This document shows, one piece after another, positions 12,501 to 23,482 of a DNA stretch of 64,000 nt. Numbering within the stretch: the first letter of the stretch is position 1; each line of letters starts with the position of its first letter. The stretch comes from Strigamia acuminata (taxonomy: Eukaryota > Arthropoda > Chilopoda > Geophilomorpha > Linotaeniidae), in contig OX442314.1 in assembly GCA_949358305.1 (NCBI GenBank), positions 4,095,087 to 4,159,086 on the forward strand, given 5' to 3'. Both the position numbers and the translations under genes were made by a program. Below the pieces are notes generated by a model. The model did no database searches and was not told where the DNA came from. It worked only from the letters and a program-made list of their open reading frames with translations.

Positions 12501-15069
12501 GGTCCAAAAAATTGCATTTTTCGGTAAAAAAAAATTGCATTTTCCGGTCCAAAAACTAATTTTTCGGTCCAAAAACTAATTTTTCGGTCCAAAAACTAAT
12601 TTTTCGGTCCAAAAACTAATTTTTCAGTCCAAAAACTAATTTTTCAGTCCAAAAACTAATTTTTTTGTCCAAAAACTAATTTTTCGGTCCAAAAATTCCA
12701 TTCTTCCATTCAAAACGTTTCATTCCAGGCCACGAAATTCTGATTCCAGGCATCAACCCATTCCTCCACCAAGTCCGGCGAATCGTCGCGCCTCCTCTCC
12801 CCGCCGCCTTCCTCCCCGAACCACCACATCTCGACAACATCACCGTCGCCAAACGCCAAATAGCCACTGCCCGCACTCTCGCGGCCCGCAAACGCCCCCG
12901 ACCGGACATCGCACCCGCAACAACACCCAACGTCGCGGACCCGCTCCAACACAACATCGTCGCCACAGCCACAACAAACGTCAACCTCACACGTCCCAGG
13001 GACGTCCAAGCACCAAACTACCGCTCAGTATTCCTCACAAATCGAACCCTAATCGACGGAAAACCAATTCCGAACGTCGCCGTGCGACGAATCGCGATCC
13101 CCGAGCCGACGGGCCTCTTCTGGTCGGCGAACAATGCACCCAACGCTGGGGTCACGACCATAACGACCACGACGACGACGACGGTCAGTCGGAGTGTCCA
13201 GTTGAATCCGGACGGAAGTCTGCAGAGAATTGCGGCCGTGGCGCCGCGGAAGACTTCGGTCACTAGAATTACGCCGGCGCGACCGGCGCGGATTGTGCGG
13301 CCGGCGACGTTGGTGGTGGGCGGCGCGGCGGCGGATGTGGTCGGTAGGGAGACGGGGCCGGGGCCGGGGTCGTTGCCGGTGCCTTATTTTGGTTGTGGTG
13401 GAAGTCGAAGTGCGGTTACGGGGCGGGAGAGTTTGTTGTTTGGTTCGCGGAAGGTTTCGGAGGTAGGTTTGGGTTTGGGTTTGGGGTGTTGGTTTTGTTG
13501 GTTAATTTTTTTTTTTTTTTTTTTTTTTGTAAGGGGACTGGAGCGGAGAAGCCGGAGTGTGTTCCGTTGGGGAATGAAGCGGGAGCTGTACAGAAGACGT
13601 TAAGTCTCGCTGATGGTGAGTTTGGGTGAAGGGTTAGCCATGAATGGTTGGATGAATGGTTGGAGTGATGGGATTTTGTGGGGTTTTTTGGGGGATTTTT
13701 TGGGGATTTTTTGTGGGATTTTGGGGGGTTTTTGGAGAAATTTTGGGAATTTTTGGAGAAAATTTTGGAGGAAATTTGGAGAAAATTTTGGAGGAAATTT
13801 GGAGAAATTTTGGGGGGTTTTGGGAGAAATTTTGGGGGGGTTTTGGAGATATTTTGGGGAGTTTTGGGAGACATTGTGGGGGGTTTTGGGAGAAATTTTG
13901 GAGAAATTTTGGGGGGTTTTGGGAGAAATTTTGGGGAGTTTTGGGGGGTTTTGGGAGAAATTTTGGAGAAATTTTGGGGGGTTTTGGGAGAAATTTTGGG
14001 GAGTTTTGGGAGAAATTTTGGGGGGTTTTGGAGAGATTTTGGGGGGTTTTGGAGAAATTTTGGGGGGTTTTGGGAGAAATTTTGGGGGGTTTTGGAGACA
14101 TTTTGGGTGGTTTTTGGAGAAATTTTTGGGAGTTTTGGGAGACATTGTGGGGAGTTTTGGGAGACATTGTGGGGAATTTTGCGACACATTTTGGGGAATT
14201 TTGCGAAACATTTTGGGAAATTTTGCAGGAAATATTTTGGAATTTTTGGAAATATTTGAAAATTTTGAGAAACATTGGGAAATTCAGTTCAATTTTGGGT
14301 AATTCTCTTCAATTTTGGAAAATTCTCTTTAATTTTGGGAAATTCTTTTCAATTTTGGGAAATTCCCTTCAATTTTGGGAAATTCTCTTCAATTTTGGGA
14401 AATTCTCTTCAATTTTGGAATATTCTCTAGAATTTTGGGAAATTCTCTTCAATTTTCCGTCAAGTTCTGTCCAATTTTCCAACAAATTCCATCCAATCAT
14501 TCGTGGCATCATCACTGAAACATTATTGAAAAAATTTAATTCCTTCTCTTTTCAGAATCCCTACGCCTATACAAAGTAACGAACAAAATGTACTTTTTAA
14601 CACATTTCCAAATTAAATCCAATTTTTATCAATTCTAGAATATCGTCAGGAACCGATATTTGGTGAACCCCAACCAGATGTTCCCATGTACGCGTTTCAG
14701 CGGCAAACTCGTCGGCGGAAAAGAACTCCAATCCGGTAACAATTCCTCCCAAAAAAAACTAAAACTTAATTACAAATTACAACTTAAATCACAGCTCAAC
14801 GTCAAACCACAACCGCAGCAGCCGAACAGCCATTAGACGAGACAAACATTGGCTATTTCCAGGACGACACCGCAGTGCCAACCAGCACCGACGGCCATCT
14901 TTCGGAATTAAAAGATGTCGAGCTCGACAAACCTCCGGAAGCTTTTGTCAAGCTACAGAAACAAATGTTACGTTTTTGGGCGAAGAAACAATCACCGCCA
15001 GCAACTGCGTCACCAAATTCATCGTTAGATTTGTCGTCGACGGATTCCATGAGCGATGTCGACGATTAA
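6519..15069 (+). CDS. RNF216: RNF216/TRIAD3-like RBR E3 ubiquitin ligase A
   Basis: RING-between-RING E3 ligase of the RNF216 (TRIAD3) type. Thirteen coding exons join with consistent phases: 6519-7042, 7661-7878, 7932-8042, 8123-8305, 9472-9724, 9788-10039, 11241-11598, 11672-11699, 12729-13462, 13534-13615, 14556-14575, 14639-14735 and 14795-15069 (1044 codons plus stop). The N-terminal block begins MSNPPTDLYQRLLEEV; a second block has TVEEFLEMFPDPEKYF. RING1 spans about residues 310-340 (CECCFEDE, then PCTNDHLFCKDC). The IBR spans about 365-430 (CFNGYCKE, CPFC, CLNPEC). RING2 spans about 469-500 (CPSCKRRF, then GCNKMTCTC), with the likely catalytic Cys at 482. The 734-bp exon encodes a Pro/Ala/Thr-rich tail with a polythreonine run. 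Exons of 20 and 28 bp are unusual but phase-consistent. Substrate unknown. Poly(A) signal at 15225. Confidence 0.9.
7046..7645. repeat. Tandem array in gene A intron 1
   Basis: Units of about 20-21 bp alternating between tttattttgataaaattcga and tttatttcgactgaaattcg fill intron 1. Blocks of each variant are contiguous, as expected from local unequal exchange. Confidence 0.9.
8440..9400. repeat. Tandem array in gene A intron 4
   Basis: Degenerate copies of aaattttacctcaaattcct and related words (ttcaaattttgttcaaaatt at the left end) over nearly 1 kb. Three overlapping open frames here (8874-9452, 8896-9330 and 8984-9322) are frames of the same repeat and are not genes. Confidence 0.9.
10070..11200. 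repeat. Bidirectional tandem array in gene A intron 6
   Basis: Units of about 20 bp on the theme ttttgcaccggaaaattcag. They run in one orientation at 10070-10795, in the reverse orientation (aaaaaataaattttccggtg) at about 10870-11065, and forward again to about 11190. The first orientation switch coincides with a duplicated exon fragment at 10797. Confidence 0.88.
10797..10868 (+). pseudogene. Duplicated 3' end of gene A exon 6 inside intron 6
   Basis: A second copy of the last ~50 bp of exon 6 plus ~20 bp of intron (original at about 9989-10058) lies in the middle of the intron array. It keeps the coding text for RQPIADYEHFEKT, the donor gtgagaaag and the next intronic bases, with a few substitutions. 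It has no acceptor in front, so it is probably ignored by splicing. It records a segmental duplication associated with array expansion. Confidence 0.85.
11725..12235. repeat. 20-bp tandem array in gene A intron 8 (first half)
   Basis: Copies of ttttatagtgcataaaatcg and ttttatactgcataaaatgg. The unit is itself partly palindromic and one unit near 11978 is inverted. Confidence 0.9.
12236..12715. repeat. Second tandem array in gene A intron 8
   Basis: Copies of ttttcggtccaaaaaattgca, ending in shorter 19-bp units of the form aactaatttttcggtccaaa. It abuts the previous array directly. Confidence 0.9.
13630..14455. repeat. G/T-rich tandem array in gene A intron 10
   Basis: Purine/T-rich units such as ttttgggagaaattttgggg change near 14270 to aattttgggaaattctcttc. 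Strong strand asymmetry: G-rich on the plus strand, C-rich on the minus. Long open frames in at least five reading frames across it are artefacts of low complexity. Confidence 0.9.
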
Positions 15070-15224
15070 TTTCATTTCTCCACCCTTTTCATTTCATTCA
15101 AGCTTTAATTTAGGGTTTACGAATGTCGGACTAATTTTTATTTTTACACGCATCTGTCAGTTACACATTTTTGTGTCTGTGATTTCTATTTTATATTGTA
15201 AACATGGATTTGTACAAGTAACGC

Positions 15225-15230
15225 AATAAA
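15225..15230 (+). terminator. Poly(A) signal of RNF216-like A
   Basis: AATAAA 156 bp after the stop codon of gene A, the first canonical signal downstream. Confidence 0.75.
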
Positions 15231-15848
15231 ACATGAATAATTGAGCATTAGAAGGCTCGCTTGAAAACCTGGAGCTCCAGGTGGCGACATATTTATTTAT
15301 TATTTATTTATTTATTTATTTATTTATTAGAATACAAGTTTTAGAACTGAAAAATTAAAAATACGTAAGAAATAGACAAACGTCTTGCTACGACGCTCCC
15401 GTAGTTGATTTGATTTGAACGGAAGTTTAGTTTTGTTTCCCCGTTAGAACGAGCGTATTTCGGCCGCTAATATTTAAAGGTATTTCCCATTAAATGGATG
15501 CCGTACTGCCTTGTATAAACGCCGGCTCGTTTAATACTTTTCTCGGTGTTTATACGAGGCAGTAAAAGATATTTGGGTCCCAGATCCAGCTGCCCGAGCG
15601 CCGTCAAAAAGTTAAAATGACCGGATTGGCTGAACCGAAAATGTTTATTTGAGCGATGCACGGCGATTGGTTGAGATCCAACTGACGTCATTCGTCGCAC
15701 CTAAATTCACTGATGGCGGCCTCGTGTTGGTGTGCAAAAGTGGTCCCGCCGCGGAACATTCCTCGTGGGAGATGTTGAGACGAGAAGTCATTCCATCGGC
15801 CCGCACGAACATTCGGCGAAACCGGCCGTAAGAGCCGAGCAGGTTAGA
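15231..15848. promoter_or_regulatory. Spacer and promoter region between genes A and B
   Basis: Contains a (TTTA)n run at about 15290-15329 and then unique DNA with GC-richer stretches near 15380-15840 that should hold the promoter and leader of gene B. The base run gagcaggttaga just before the B start codon parallels ctactcaggttgaa before the C start codon. In C the cag is preceded by a pyrimidine tract; in B it is not. Confidence 0.45.
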
Positions 15849-18800
15849 ATGGATAGCCGGAGCGCGGCTCTGCCCACGCCGTACCAACAGCTGATGCGAG
15901 ACGTAACGGTGGTGAAGCAGTACGTGCACGACAGAACGGACGAGGAGATTTTCGCGTACTTAGAGGCTCATTACAACGATTTTAATCGCGTGGAGAAAGT
16001 CGTGCACGAGTTGCGGGGACGAAACGACGTTTTCGTGGCGCAGAACGAGCAGAACGTGCGCAGTTTTAATTCCGTTCAAAGCGAGAGTGGACACGAGGAA
16101 ACGCTCGAACAAATCGATTTGAACAACGACCAAGTTCAAAGTTTGCTGGGAATTAAACAATGCTGTTGGACTCAGGCGTGCAACTGCTGGAATGCACGCG
16201 AAACGTTTCCGCCGCTTTACAACAATCCGCCGGAAACCGGCCAGTCCGCACCGGCCTACAACAATGCGCGCCACACCGGCGCGCCGGTTTACAACAATGT
16301 GCGCGACACCGGCACGTTTTCGCCGGCGCAGAACAATGCGCAGAAAACCGGGGTTTACAACAATCAACGTGAAACCACGTTTCCGCCGGTTTACAACAAT
16401 GCCCGGCAAACCGGCACGTTTTCGCCGGTCTACAACAACAGTGCGCGGGATACCGGCTCGTTTTCGCCGGTTTACAACAACAATGCGCGGGAAACCGGCA
16501 CGTTTTCGCCGGTTTACAACAACACTGCGCGGGAAACCGGCACGTTTTCGCCGGTTTACAACAACAATGCGCGGGAAACCGGCAGGTTTTCGCCTGCTTA
16601 CAGCAATAATGTGCGCGAAACCGGGGCGTTTTCGCCGGTTTATCTTGAGCCCGGTGCTTGTTCCGGTTCCGGTTCGATGTTTTCGGACGAAAAATTCAAG
16701 GCGTATCACGACGACCGGTTGAAAACGTTGCTGGAGATATTACCGGACGGTGATCCGGATTTTTTCTCGAATTTTATCCAAACGAATCGCGGGAACGAGA
16801 CGTTTATTAACGAGTCGGTTAGTTCGTGGTTGCAAAAGCGGAATTATAAAAAAGTGCAGGAAAATAAGCCGCAAGAGAACGGGAAAGTGAAGAATAAGTT
16901 TGTCGATGGCGACATGTCGGTGGAAGAGTTTTTGGAGATTTTTCCGGATCCGGAAACGCATTTTAATAAGCCTAAAATGGTAGTGAGTAAAAATTATCAG
17001 AAACATGTGTTGGTTTACGCGAACAACACGTATTCGTTGAACGATTCGCACATTGTGCAGATTTTGTTCAAACACAGGTACAGTTTGATTCCGGTCGTTC
17101 GGGAAATGAAATGTTTTGGTAAATAATAAATTGGTGACATTTTATTTTTATTTTTTTTTTAATTTTTTAATTTTTAATTTCAATAGAACCGACGATGAAG
17201 AGAGTGAAGCGAGAGGTGCGAGAAATGCCGAAAGAGATCGAGCAAGTGTTTTATGAAGAGCTCGTCTATTTGAAATTGGCCGATGAAATCGCAGGTTTAA
17301 TTTTTGTTTACTGATTTAATGTGTTGGATTTTTTTATTTTTGAGTTGTTGATTTTAATTTGTAGAGTATCAGCGGAGGAAAAAGGAAGAAAGGAGGAAGA
17401 GAGTGGACGAGGCGAAAGCGAATGGATGTTTGATGACTTGCGAGTGTTGTTTTGAGGATGAGTTGTTGGTCGATGACATGTTTCCGTGTCCCAAAGATCA
17501 TTTGTTTTGTAGAGACTGCATTTGCCGACAAGCTGAAATCAATATAGGTGAAATAGTAGAAACAAATCAAGTCAACTTTTGTTTAAATTTAACACACATT
17601 TCTAAAATTTTGTTTAAATTTATCACAAATTTCTAAAATTTTGTTTAAATTTATCACAAATTTCTAAAATGTTGTTTAAATTTATCACAAATTTCTAAAA
17701 TGTTGTTTAAATTTATCACAAATTTCTAAAATGTTGTTTAAATTTATCACAAATTTCTAAAATGTGGTTTAAATTTATCACAAATTTCTAAAATGTTGTT
17801 TAAATTTATCACATTTATCTAAAATTTTGTCATAATTTGTTTAAATTTATCACATTTATCTAAAATTTTGTCATAATTTGTTTAAATTTATCATATTTTT
17901 CTAAAATTTTGTCAAATTTTGTTTAAATTTATCACAAATTTCTAAACTATTTGTTTAAATTTATCACAAATTTCTAAACTATTTGTTTAAATTTATCACA
18001 AATTTCTAAACTATTTGTTTAAATTTATCACAAATTTCTAAAAGAATTTAAAGAATTTGTAAAATTTTATGAAAATTTGTCAAGAATTTGTAAAATTTTA
18101 TGAAAATTCACAAAATTTGTCAAATTTTGTGAAAATCCATCAAAAATTTTTCAAATTTTATGAAAATTCATAAAATCTTTCTAATTTTGTGAAAATTGGA
18201 TTTCGTTTAAATTTTTAATCAAAAATCATTCCAACAAATTCATTTATTAAATAAATTGATTTTTCTGCAGGTGCAAATAAGTTGCAGTTTCCATGTTTTA
18301 ATGGGTATTGCAAGGAGCAGTTTTCGATGAAAGTGCTACAAAGTTGTCTGCGGGCCAACATTTTCTCCAACATTCTTCGAAAAGTGCAAGAAGAAGAAAT
18401 TCGCCGCGCCGAAATAGCCGATTTGGTGTCATGTCCGTTTTGCTCTTTTTCCGCCATCATGCCCGACCGCAACAATAAAGTGTTCAAATGCCTTAACCCC
18501 GAATGCCGTAAAACAACTTGCAGGTATGAATGAATTAAATGGACGAAATAAAATATATAATTTCTGATGTTTTTCGTGTTTCGTAGACTTTGTAAAGAGT
18601 TGGATCACGTGCCTTTGCGCTGTCACGAGGTGGAAAAGAAACCGGAAGTGGTTATGCGGACGTTTATTGAAAATAAAATGAGTGAAGCGTTGTTACGAAC
18701 GTGTCCGAAATGCAAGTGTCGTTTGATTAAATACGAAGGATGCAATAGGATAACGTGCACTTGCGGACAGATGATGTGCTATTTGTGTCGACAACCTATT

Positions 18801-20406
18801 GAGGGTTATTCGCACTTTGAAGAAAATGGAAATCCAAAGTACAGACAAAAATTGCTCACATATTGTTGGAATTTATCAAAATTTGCTCAAATTTTGACGG
18901 AATTTATCAAAATTTGCTCAAATTTTGACGGAATTTATCAAAATTTGCTCAAATTTGCTCAAATTTATCAAAAATTGCTCAAATTCAGTCGGAATTTATC
19001 AAAAATTGCTCAAATTCAGTCGGAATTTATCCAAAATGGCCATTTTGGTTAAAATTTATTAATGTTTGAGCGAATTTAATCAAAATTCATCAAAAATTGC
19101 TCGAATTTAGTCTTAAATCTATCTATCAAATATTGCCTGAATTTAGACCAGATTTATCAACACAATTTATTTGTTTTAGTTCGAAAAAGTGTCCAATTAC
19201 TTCGAACGTTATGGAATTGCACCGCAAAGAATTAAAAATGAGTGCCGAAGCCGCTCGTCGCGAATACATCCAAACTCATCCAGAATTTGCAAACATGGTC
19301 TTAAAACACGATCCAACAAAGCACATTTCAACCCAGCAGCCCAACCTAAGGCAGCCCAACCTAAGGCTGCACAACCGTAAACCGATAAAAATACACTAAA
19401 ATCCATTTGATTTTAACCCAAGTTTTCTGATGTAGTCAAACCAATAAACATGCGGCTCACAGTTCCAGATCGTCAACCTTATCACCCTTATCCTGGCGTA
19501 CGTATTGAAAAGTACAGTCGTGGTCTTAAAAATTACCATGTGAACTAGTTCACGTTCACTACAATTTTTTTCAAAGTGAACTAACTTCAAGTTCACGAAC
19601 TTGAACCAATAGTTCAGTTCACTTTTCCAATTTTTTTAAAAAAAATTGAAATGTTCTTTTTTAGTAAAGCAGTGTTATCATTGATTTTAATGACGAAGAT
19701 GGCTGTTTTTGCCGTTTCGTTGTAAAAAGTGATCAAAATGAATGTTTTGATGATGAAAACGTGATCAAAACGTTTACAACTGATGCAAAAAGTTACGTTT
19801 TTGCGACGTTTTTATCATCAAACATGGTGAACGCGAACTTCATTCAAATTCAGTCTTAAAAGTGAACTAAGTTTGTTTTTTGCGTTCACATGTAAAAGTG
19901 AACTAGTTTGCGATCTTAGTTCGCGTTCGGAAATAAAAAATTGCTGTGCGATATATCGCACTCATGAGCAACCCTAATTTTTATGACCACGACTTTATAG
20001 GTTGAGCAAGAGAGACGTGAGAATTTTAAAAATATAATTACGCTGTAACTAATTAATATTTTTATTTGAAAAGCATCCAAGTGATATAATTTTCCGGATA
20101 TAAAAATGGTAGTTTGAATTAGTTACAGAGTAATTATTACTGTACATTTTTAAATGCATCAGGTTTCTCTGGCTCACCCAGTATATTTTTTAAATTATTT
20201 AATTATTTAATAATTTAATTGCTTTAGAATTCATGGAACCGTCAACCTAATCCGCCGAATATGTTTCCTCGAATGAAACAAGAAGCACCGCCATCACCAA
20301 GGATGGATAATTTCAATCAAGTTTTCGTGCGGCCGGTTCAAAGAACACACACAGTTAATGCAACAACTACAAATGCAATTCACTCATCATCACCTCCGCC
20401 CTATAA

Positions 20407-20437
<31 letters not shown>

Positions 20438-22072
20438 GCCAATTTAGCGGGCAATTATTCGACAAATAATTTAAATTATGTCAGAAATTATCAGTCAAAT
20501 AATACGAACTTAAAGAGGACTTATCCGTCGACGGCCACATGTCCATCGACAATGCCGTTGGATCATTTTTCAAATTCAAACATTTCGATTCAACCGTCGA
20601 CTTCGCAAGCTGCACTTTTCAGTAGCAAACTTGTTGGTGGTAAAGATGCAAATCACGAGCAGGTAATTTTCACGCAAGCTGTGTGATGGTTACTAGACCC
20701 CACAAAACCTAAATCTGGCCCTGTCCATAATTAACAACAACTATGCGGGGATCCGTAACATGCACAACATTCTTACCAGTGCACAGTGCAAATATTTGTA
20801 CCCCCAACGTCATGCATACGAATCACATAAGCATGCGTGTGCACCAGTATTGTATCTCGTTCACCACCGTGCGAACTAGTTCAAGTTCACTACAATTTTT
20901 TTCAAAGTGAACTAACTTCTTGAAAGGTTTTTTTTTATGTTCTGTGGTTTGCAGATGAAAAAAAAAACACTTTTTTCTAGTAAAGCAGTCGTTTTCATTG
21001 ATTTTTATGACGAAAACGGCTGTTTTCGCCGTTTTCGTTGTAAAAAGTGATCAAAAGTGATCAAAATGAATGTTTTGATGATGAAAACGTCATCAAAACG
21101 TTTAAAACCGATGCAAAAAGTTATGTTTTTGCGACGTTTTCATCATAAAACATGGTGAACGCGAACTTCGTTCAAGTCTACTCTTAAAAGTGAACTACCG
21201 TATATTTGCAAATAGCGCACCCGTGCGCTATTTGCCAAAAAAAAATTTGACCCGCGCGGTATTAGATGCCCGCGAGCTATTAGAGGCCCGCGGACTATTT
21301 ACTCGTTCAAAAAACCCAGCATCGGCCGACTGGCCGATGCTGGATTTTTTGAACGAGTCGGCAACAAAAGTCACCTAAAAGTGTGACAATTGAGACGTTT
21401 TCCATACGTTTCGGTAATTTTCTGCCGAAACGTATGCAAAACGTGTCATTTGTCATCCTTTTTTTTGCACATTTCGGGCCTCCCGCGCGCAATTCAAGGC
21501 CCGCGCGTTATTTGCAAAAAGATATTTTAATCCGCGCGCAATTCGAGGTCCGCGGGCTATTAGAGGCCCGCGAACTAATCGATAATATACGGTAAGTTCG
21601 TCTTTTGCGTTCAATTGTAAAAGTGAACTAGTTCGCGATCTTAATTCGCGAACTAACGAACTTAGTTTGCGTCCCGAACTAATATGAACTATTCTGAACT
21701 AATATGAACTAATAGTTCGCGTTCGATACAACACTGGCGGCGTTGCACAACCTGAAAGATTAGAGTACAGTGAATTAGAGTACAGTTCCCAAATTACAGT
21801 AACGCATGCACCCCTGGTGGTCAGGTTAGGTCTGTGGTTAAAAAGACGTCACCGCCTTAATTTTCGCAAATTGATTAGAGCAAAAATTACATTTTGAACC
21901 AATTTCTTATCTACAGGCTTCTGGCATCTATGCAGCATTTAGGCAGACCGGGGACCAATCACCTTCGTTTCCTCTCTTGACATCATTACTCTCTCCGGAT
22001 TCACCGAGTTCATCTAGGTCATCACCAAATATTGAACGCAATTTTGCTGTGGACAACCGCTTTCTATTTTAA
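15849..22072 (+). CDS. RNF216: RNF216-like RBR E3 ligase B, repeat-bearing paralogue
   Basis: Tandem paralogue of gene A. Nine exons join in phase: 15849-17118, 17187-17294, 17365-17547, 18271-18523, 18587-18838, 19180-19376, 19436-19497, 20228-20662 and 21917-22072 (971 codons plus stop). The start MDSRSAALPTPYQQLMRD matches the N-terminal block of A. Exon 1 then holds an Asn/Thr/Gly-rich repeat (about residues 115-260) and the EEFLEIFPDPETHF block without the intron present in A. RING1 (CECCFEDE), IBR and RING2 exons are the same lengths as in A (183, 253 and 252 bp), with likely catalytic Cys 657 in GCNRITCTC. The tail lacks the Pro/Ala-rich 734-bp exon of A and has instead an Asn-rich exon ending in KLVGGKDANHEQ. 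The catalytic core looks intact. Poly(A) signals lie at 22238 and 22253. Confidence 0.87.
16195..16650 (+). repeat. 42-45-bp coding repeat in gene B exon 1
   Basis: About ten in-frame repeats with consensus FSPVYNNNARETGT encode a low-complexity segment between the N-terminal block and the EEFLEIFPDPE block. Units vary from 12 to 15 residues; gene A has no such repeat. Gene C carries a related but longer and more regular array. Confidence 0.9.
17570..18060. repeat. 31-bp tandem array in gene B intron 3
   Basis: Copies of gtttaaatttatcacaaatt plus tctaaaatgtt, drifting to shorter units at the right. The equivalent intron of gene C begins with the same words but is dominated by a different 20-bp unit. 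Confidence 0.88.
18840..19130. repeat. Tandem array in gene B intron 5
   Basis: Degenerate units of the form ggaatttatcaaaattgctc and aaattttgac. The homologous intron of gene C carries the same family in an expanded form (45190-45720). Confidence 0.8.
19510..19996. repeat. Inverted-ended element with gaactagttc words, gene B intron 7
   Basis: The segment begins agtcgtggtcttaaaaatt and ends in the inverse aatttttatgaccacgactt, giving terminal inverted repeats of about 19 bp with one mismatch. Its interior is built from palindromic words such as gtgaactagttcac and gttcgcgttcg. Looks like a non-autonomous DNA element; no target-site duplication could be fixed. Confidence 0.55.
20870..21740. 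repeat. gaacta-word array ending at tacaacactgg, gene B last intron
   Basis: Related in words to 19510-19996 (gtgcgaactagttcaag, gaacgcgaacttcgttc). It ends with a dense run of gaactaatatgaactaatag and the boundary tacaacactgg at 21727-21737. A TA-flanked MITE (21198-21592) is inserted in it. The same intron of gene C lacks all of this. Confidence 0.6.
21198..21592. mobile_element. 395-bp MITE, TA target duplication, copy 1
   Basis: Starts ccgtatatttgcaaatagcg and ends aatcgataatatacgg, with 9-bp terminal inverted repeats CCGTATATT and TA on both sides (21196-21197 and 21593-21594). The interior has a GC-rich hairpin (cagcatcggcc/ggccgatgctg) and a second inverted pair (cgtttcggtaattttctgccgaaacg). 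A near-identical 394-bp copy lies at 36677-37070. TA duplication suggests the Tc1/mariner class; no transposase inside. Confidence 0.85.
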
Positions 22073-22237
22073 TCTTTTTTATTTGTTGACGAACAGTTTT
22101 AGTACGAAAAATAGTAGCGGTTTTTTTTAACGAAATACACCAAATCTTCCATATGAAATTAATCTACTTTTTATTCTTATTATTATTGTGATAATTTAAT
22201 TTTATTTTTTTTGCCAATTGTACATCAAATGAAAATC

Positions 22238-22258
22238 AATAAATCATAATTTAATAAA
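22238..22258 (+). terminator. Poly(A) signals of RNF216-like B
   Basis: Two AATAAA hexamers (22238-22243 and 22253-22258) 166 and 181 bp after the stop codon at 22072. Confidence 0.7.
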
Positions 22259-22289
22259 AACATGCTTACTTTGTTGTGTTTCTAAAAAA

Positions 22290-22689
22290 CAAACAACCGG
22301 TGCATTGTTGTGCACGTAATTTCAATATTTTGGCTCAAAATTACGGGATCTTGTTCCCATAAATATTTGGCAGCAGTTGTTTTATGTGACAGATGTGAAT
22401 TGATGGCCCAGTTGGATAAATGATTAAAAAATAAACAATTTTCAAAATATAACTAAACCAGTAATAGAATTGCATTATAATCATGCTGAAATAATGTACA
22501 ATAAGTACAAGAGTGATGTCTTTCTCACAAATAAAAAAAAATAAAAAAATTCACATTTTAATCTTAGAAATCTGTGACAAAACTTTGGCCTGTTCTTCAA
22601 ATTTTTAACAAAAATTAAAATCAGTTTAACTTTAATACTTGATTCCCTTCCCACAATAATAATAAATTCAATGCACCTTGTATGCATTG
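22290..22689. other. Spacer after gene B
   Basis: AT-rich DNA with no coding signal. The word tttctaaaaaacaaacaaccgg near 22280 resembles tttttaaaaaacaaacagacc near 61776, on the right flank of the gypsy element, which may mark two remnants of one repeat family. Confidence 0.35.
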
Positions 22690-22935
22690 AATCTATTTGT
22701 TTTTTAAAACTTTTAGGCAGTGATGGACTCCCATGCTTTTTCAATGGATACTGCATTGTCCTGCTGAAAAATCCACTTTTCTCCAGCCATTCCTCTTCCT
22801 TTCTTCCACAAATTCTTTTCCAGGACCGCTTGATACGTATTTGCATTTTGTCTTCCATTCAAAAAAACAATTTCACTTTTTTTCTCGTATCCAAATGCAC
22901 CCCATCGATAAGAGCAATTTCTACAATCTAATTTT
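22690..22935 (-). pseudogene. Tc1/mariner transposase fragment
   Basis: The minus strand encodes, in one frame, WGAFGYEKKSEIVFLNG, then TYQAVLEKNLW and GEKWIFQQDNA, the hallmark block around the second catalytic Asp of Tc1/mariner transposases. The frame is closed on both sides and no upstream DNA-binding domain is present, so this is a fossil of about 80 codons. No terminal repeats were found. Confidence 0.8.
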
Positions 22936-23482
22936 AGCTAAATTTCAAATCTAAAATCTTATGTGAAATTGTGTTATTAATGTTGAAAGGCAATATTTGT
23001 TTACTTTTGTGTTTCCAGGTGAAATGGTAAATAAAACCACATGTTGATCTGGTTCACTTGAAGCCAAGAGGTCATGACCTCTTTAACTAACTTCCTCTCT
23101 TTTGAGTCTTTCAATCACCCCAAACATCCCCCACGGTGTAAAAATCACTTTTGCTTGAAAAACTCTAAAACTGCACAAAATAAATTCAAAACATTTAAAA
23201 CTCATTTTCAAAATTAAGACTTGAGATTTAATCTTCCTACATTAAGATCTCTAATCAATTCTATTAGAATTAACAAAATAGCTTGAAATTGAAAATTATT
23301 TTTTATAACTGAAAAAATCATTTCATCAAATTAACAAATAATCTGTAAAAATTGAATTAAATAGTAATCAAGTAATTTCTAAAATGATAAAAATATTTCG
23401 GTGTCAACAAGTTTAACAAACTTAAAACATTTTTTGTAACACATTAACAACAAACAACAAACCAACAAACTTTGATAAATTA
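22936..23482. other. AT-rich spacer
   Basis: No gene, array or terminal repeat recognised between the mariner fossil and the degenerate LTR. A short inverted pair (gaggtcatgacctc, near 23072) is the only local structure. Confidence 0.4.

Noticed and set aside
13416-14579. Long ORFs on both strands (KPPKFLPKPPK and EKFWGVLGEILG types)
   Set aside because: Frames of the G/T-rich intron array of gene A; no other coding feature, and splice signals place the segment in an intron.
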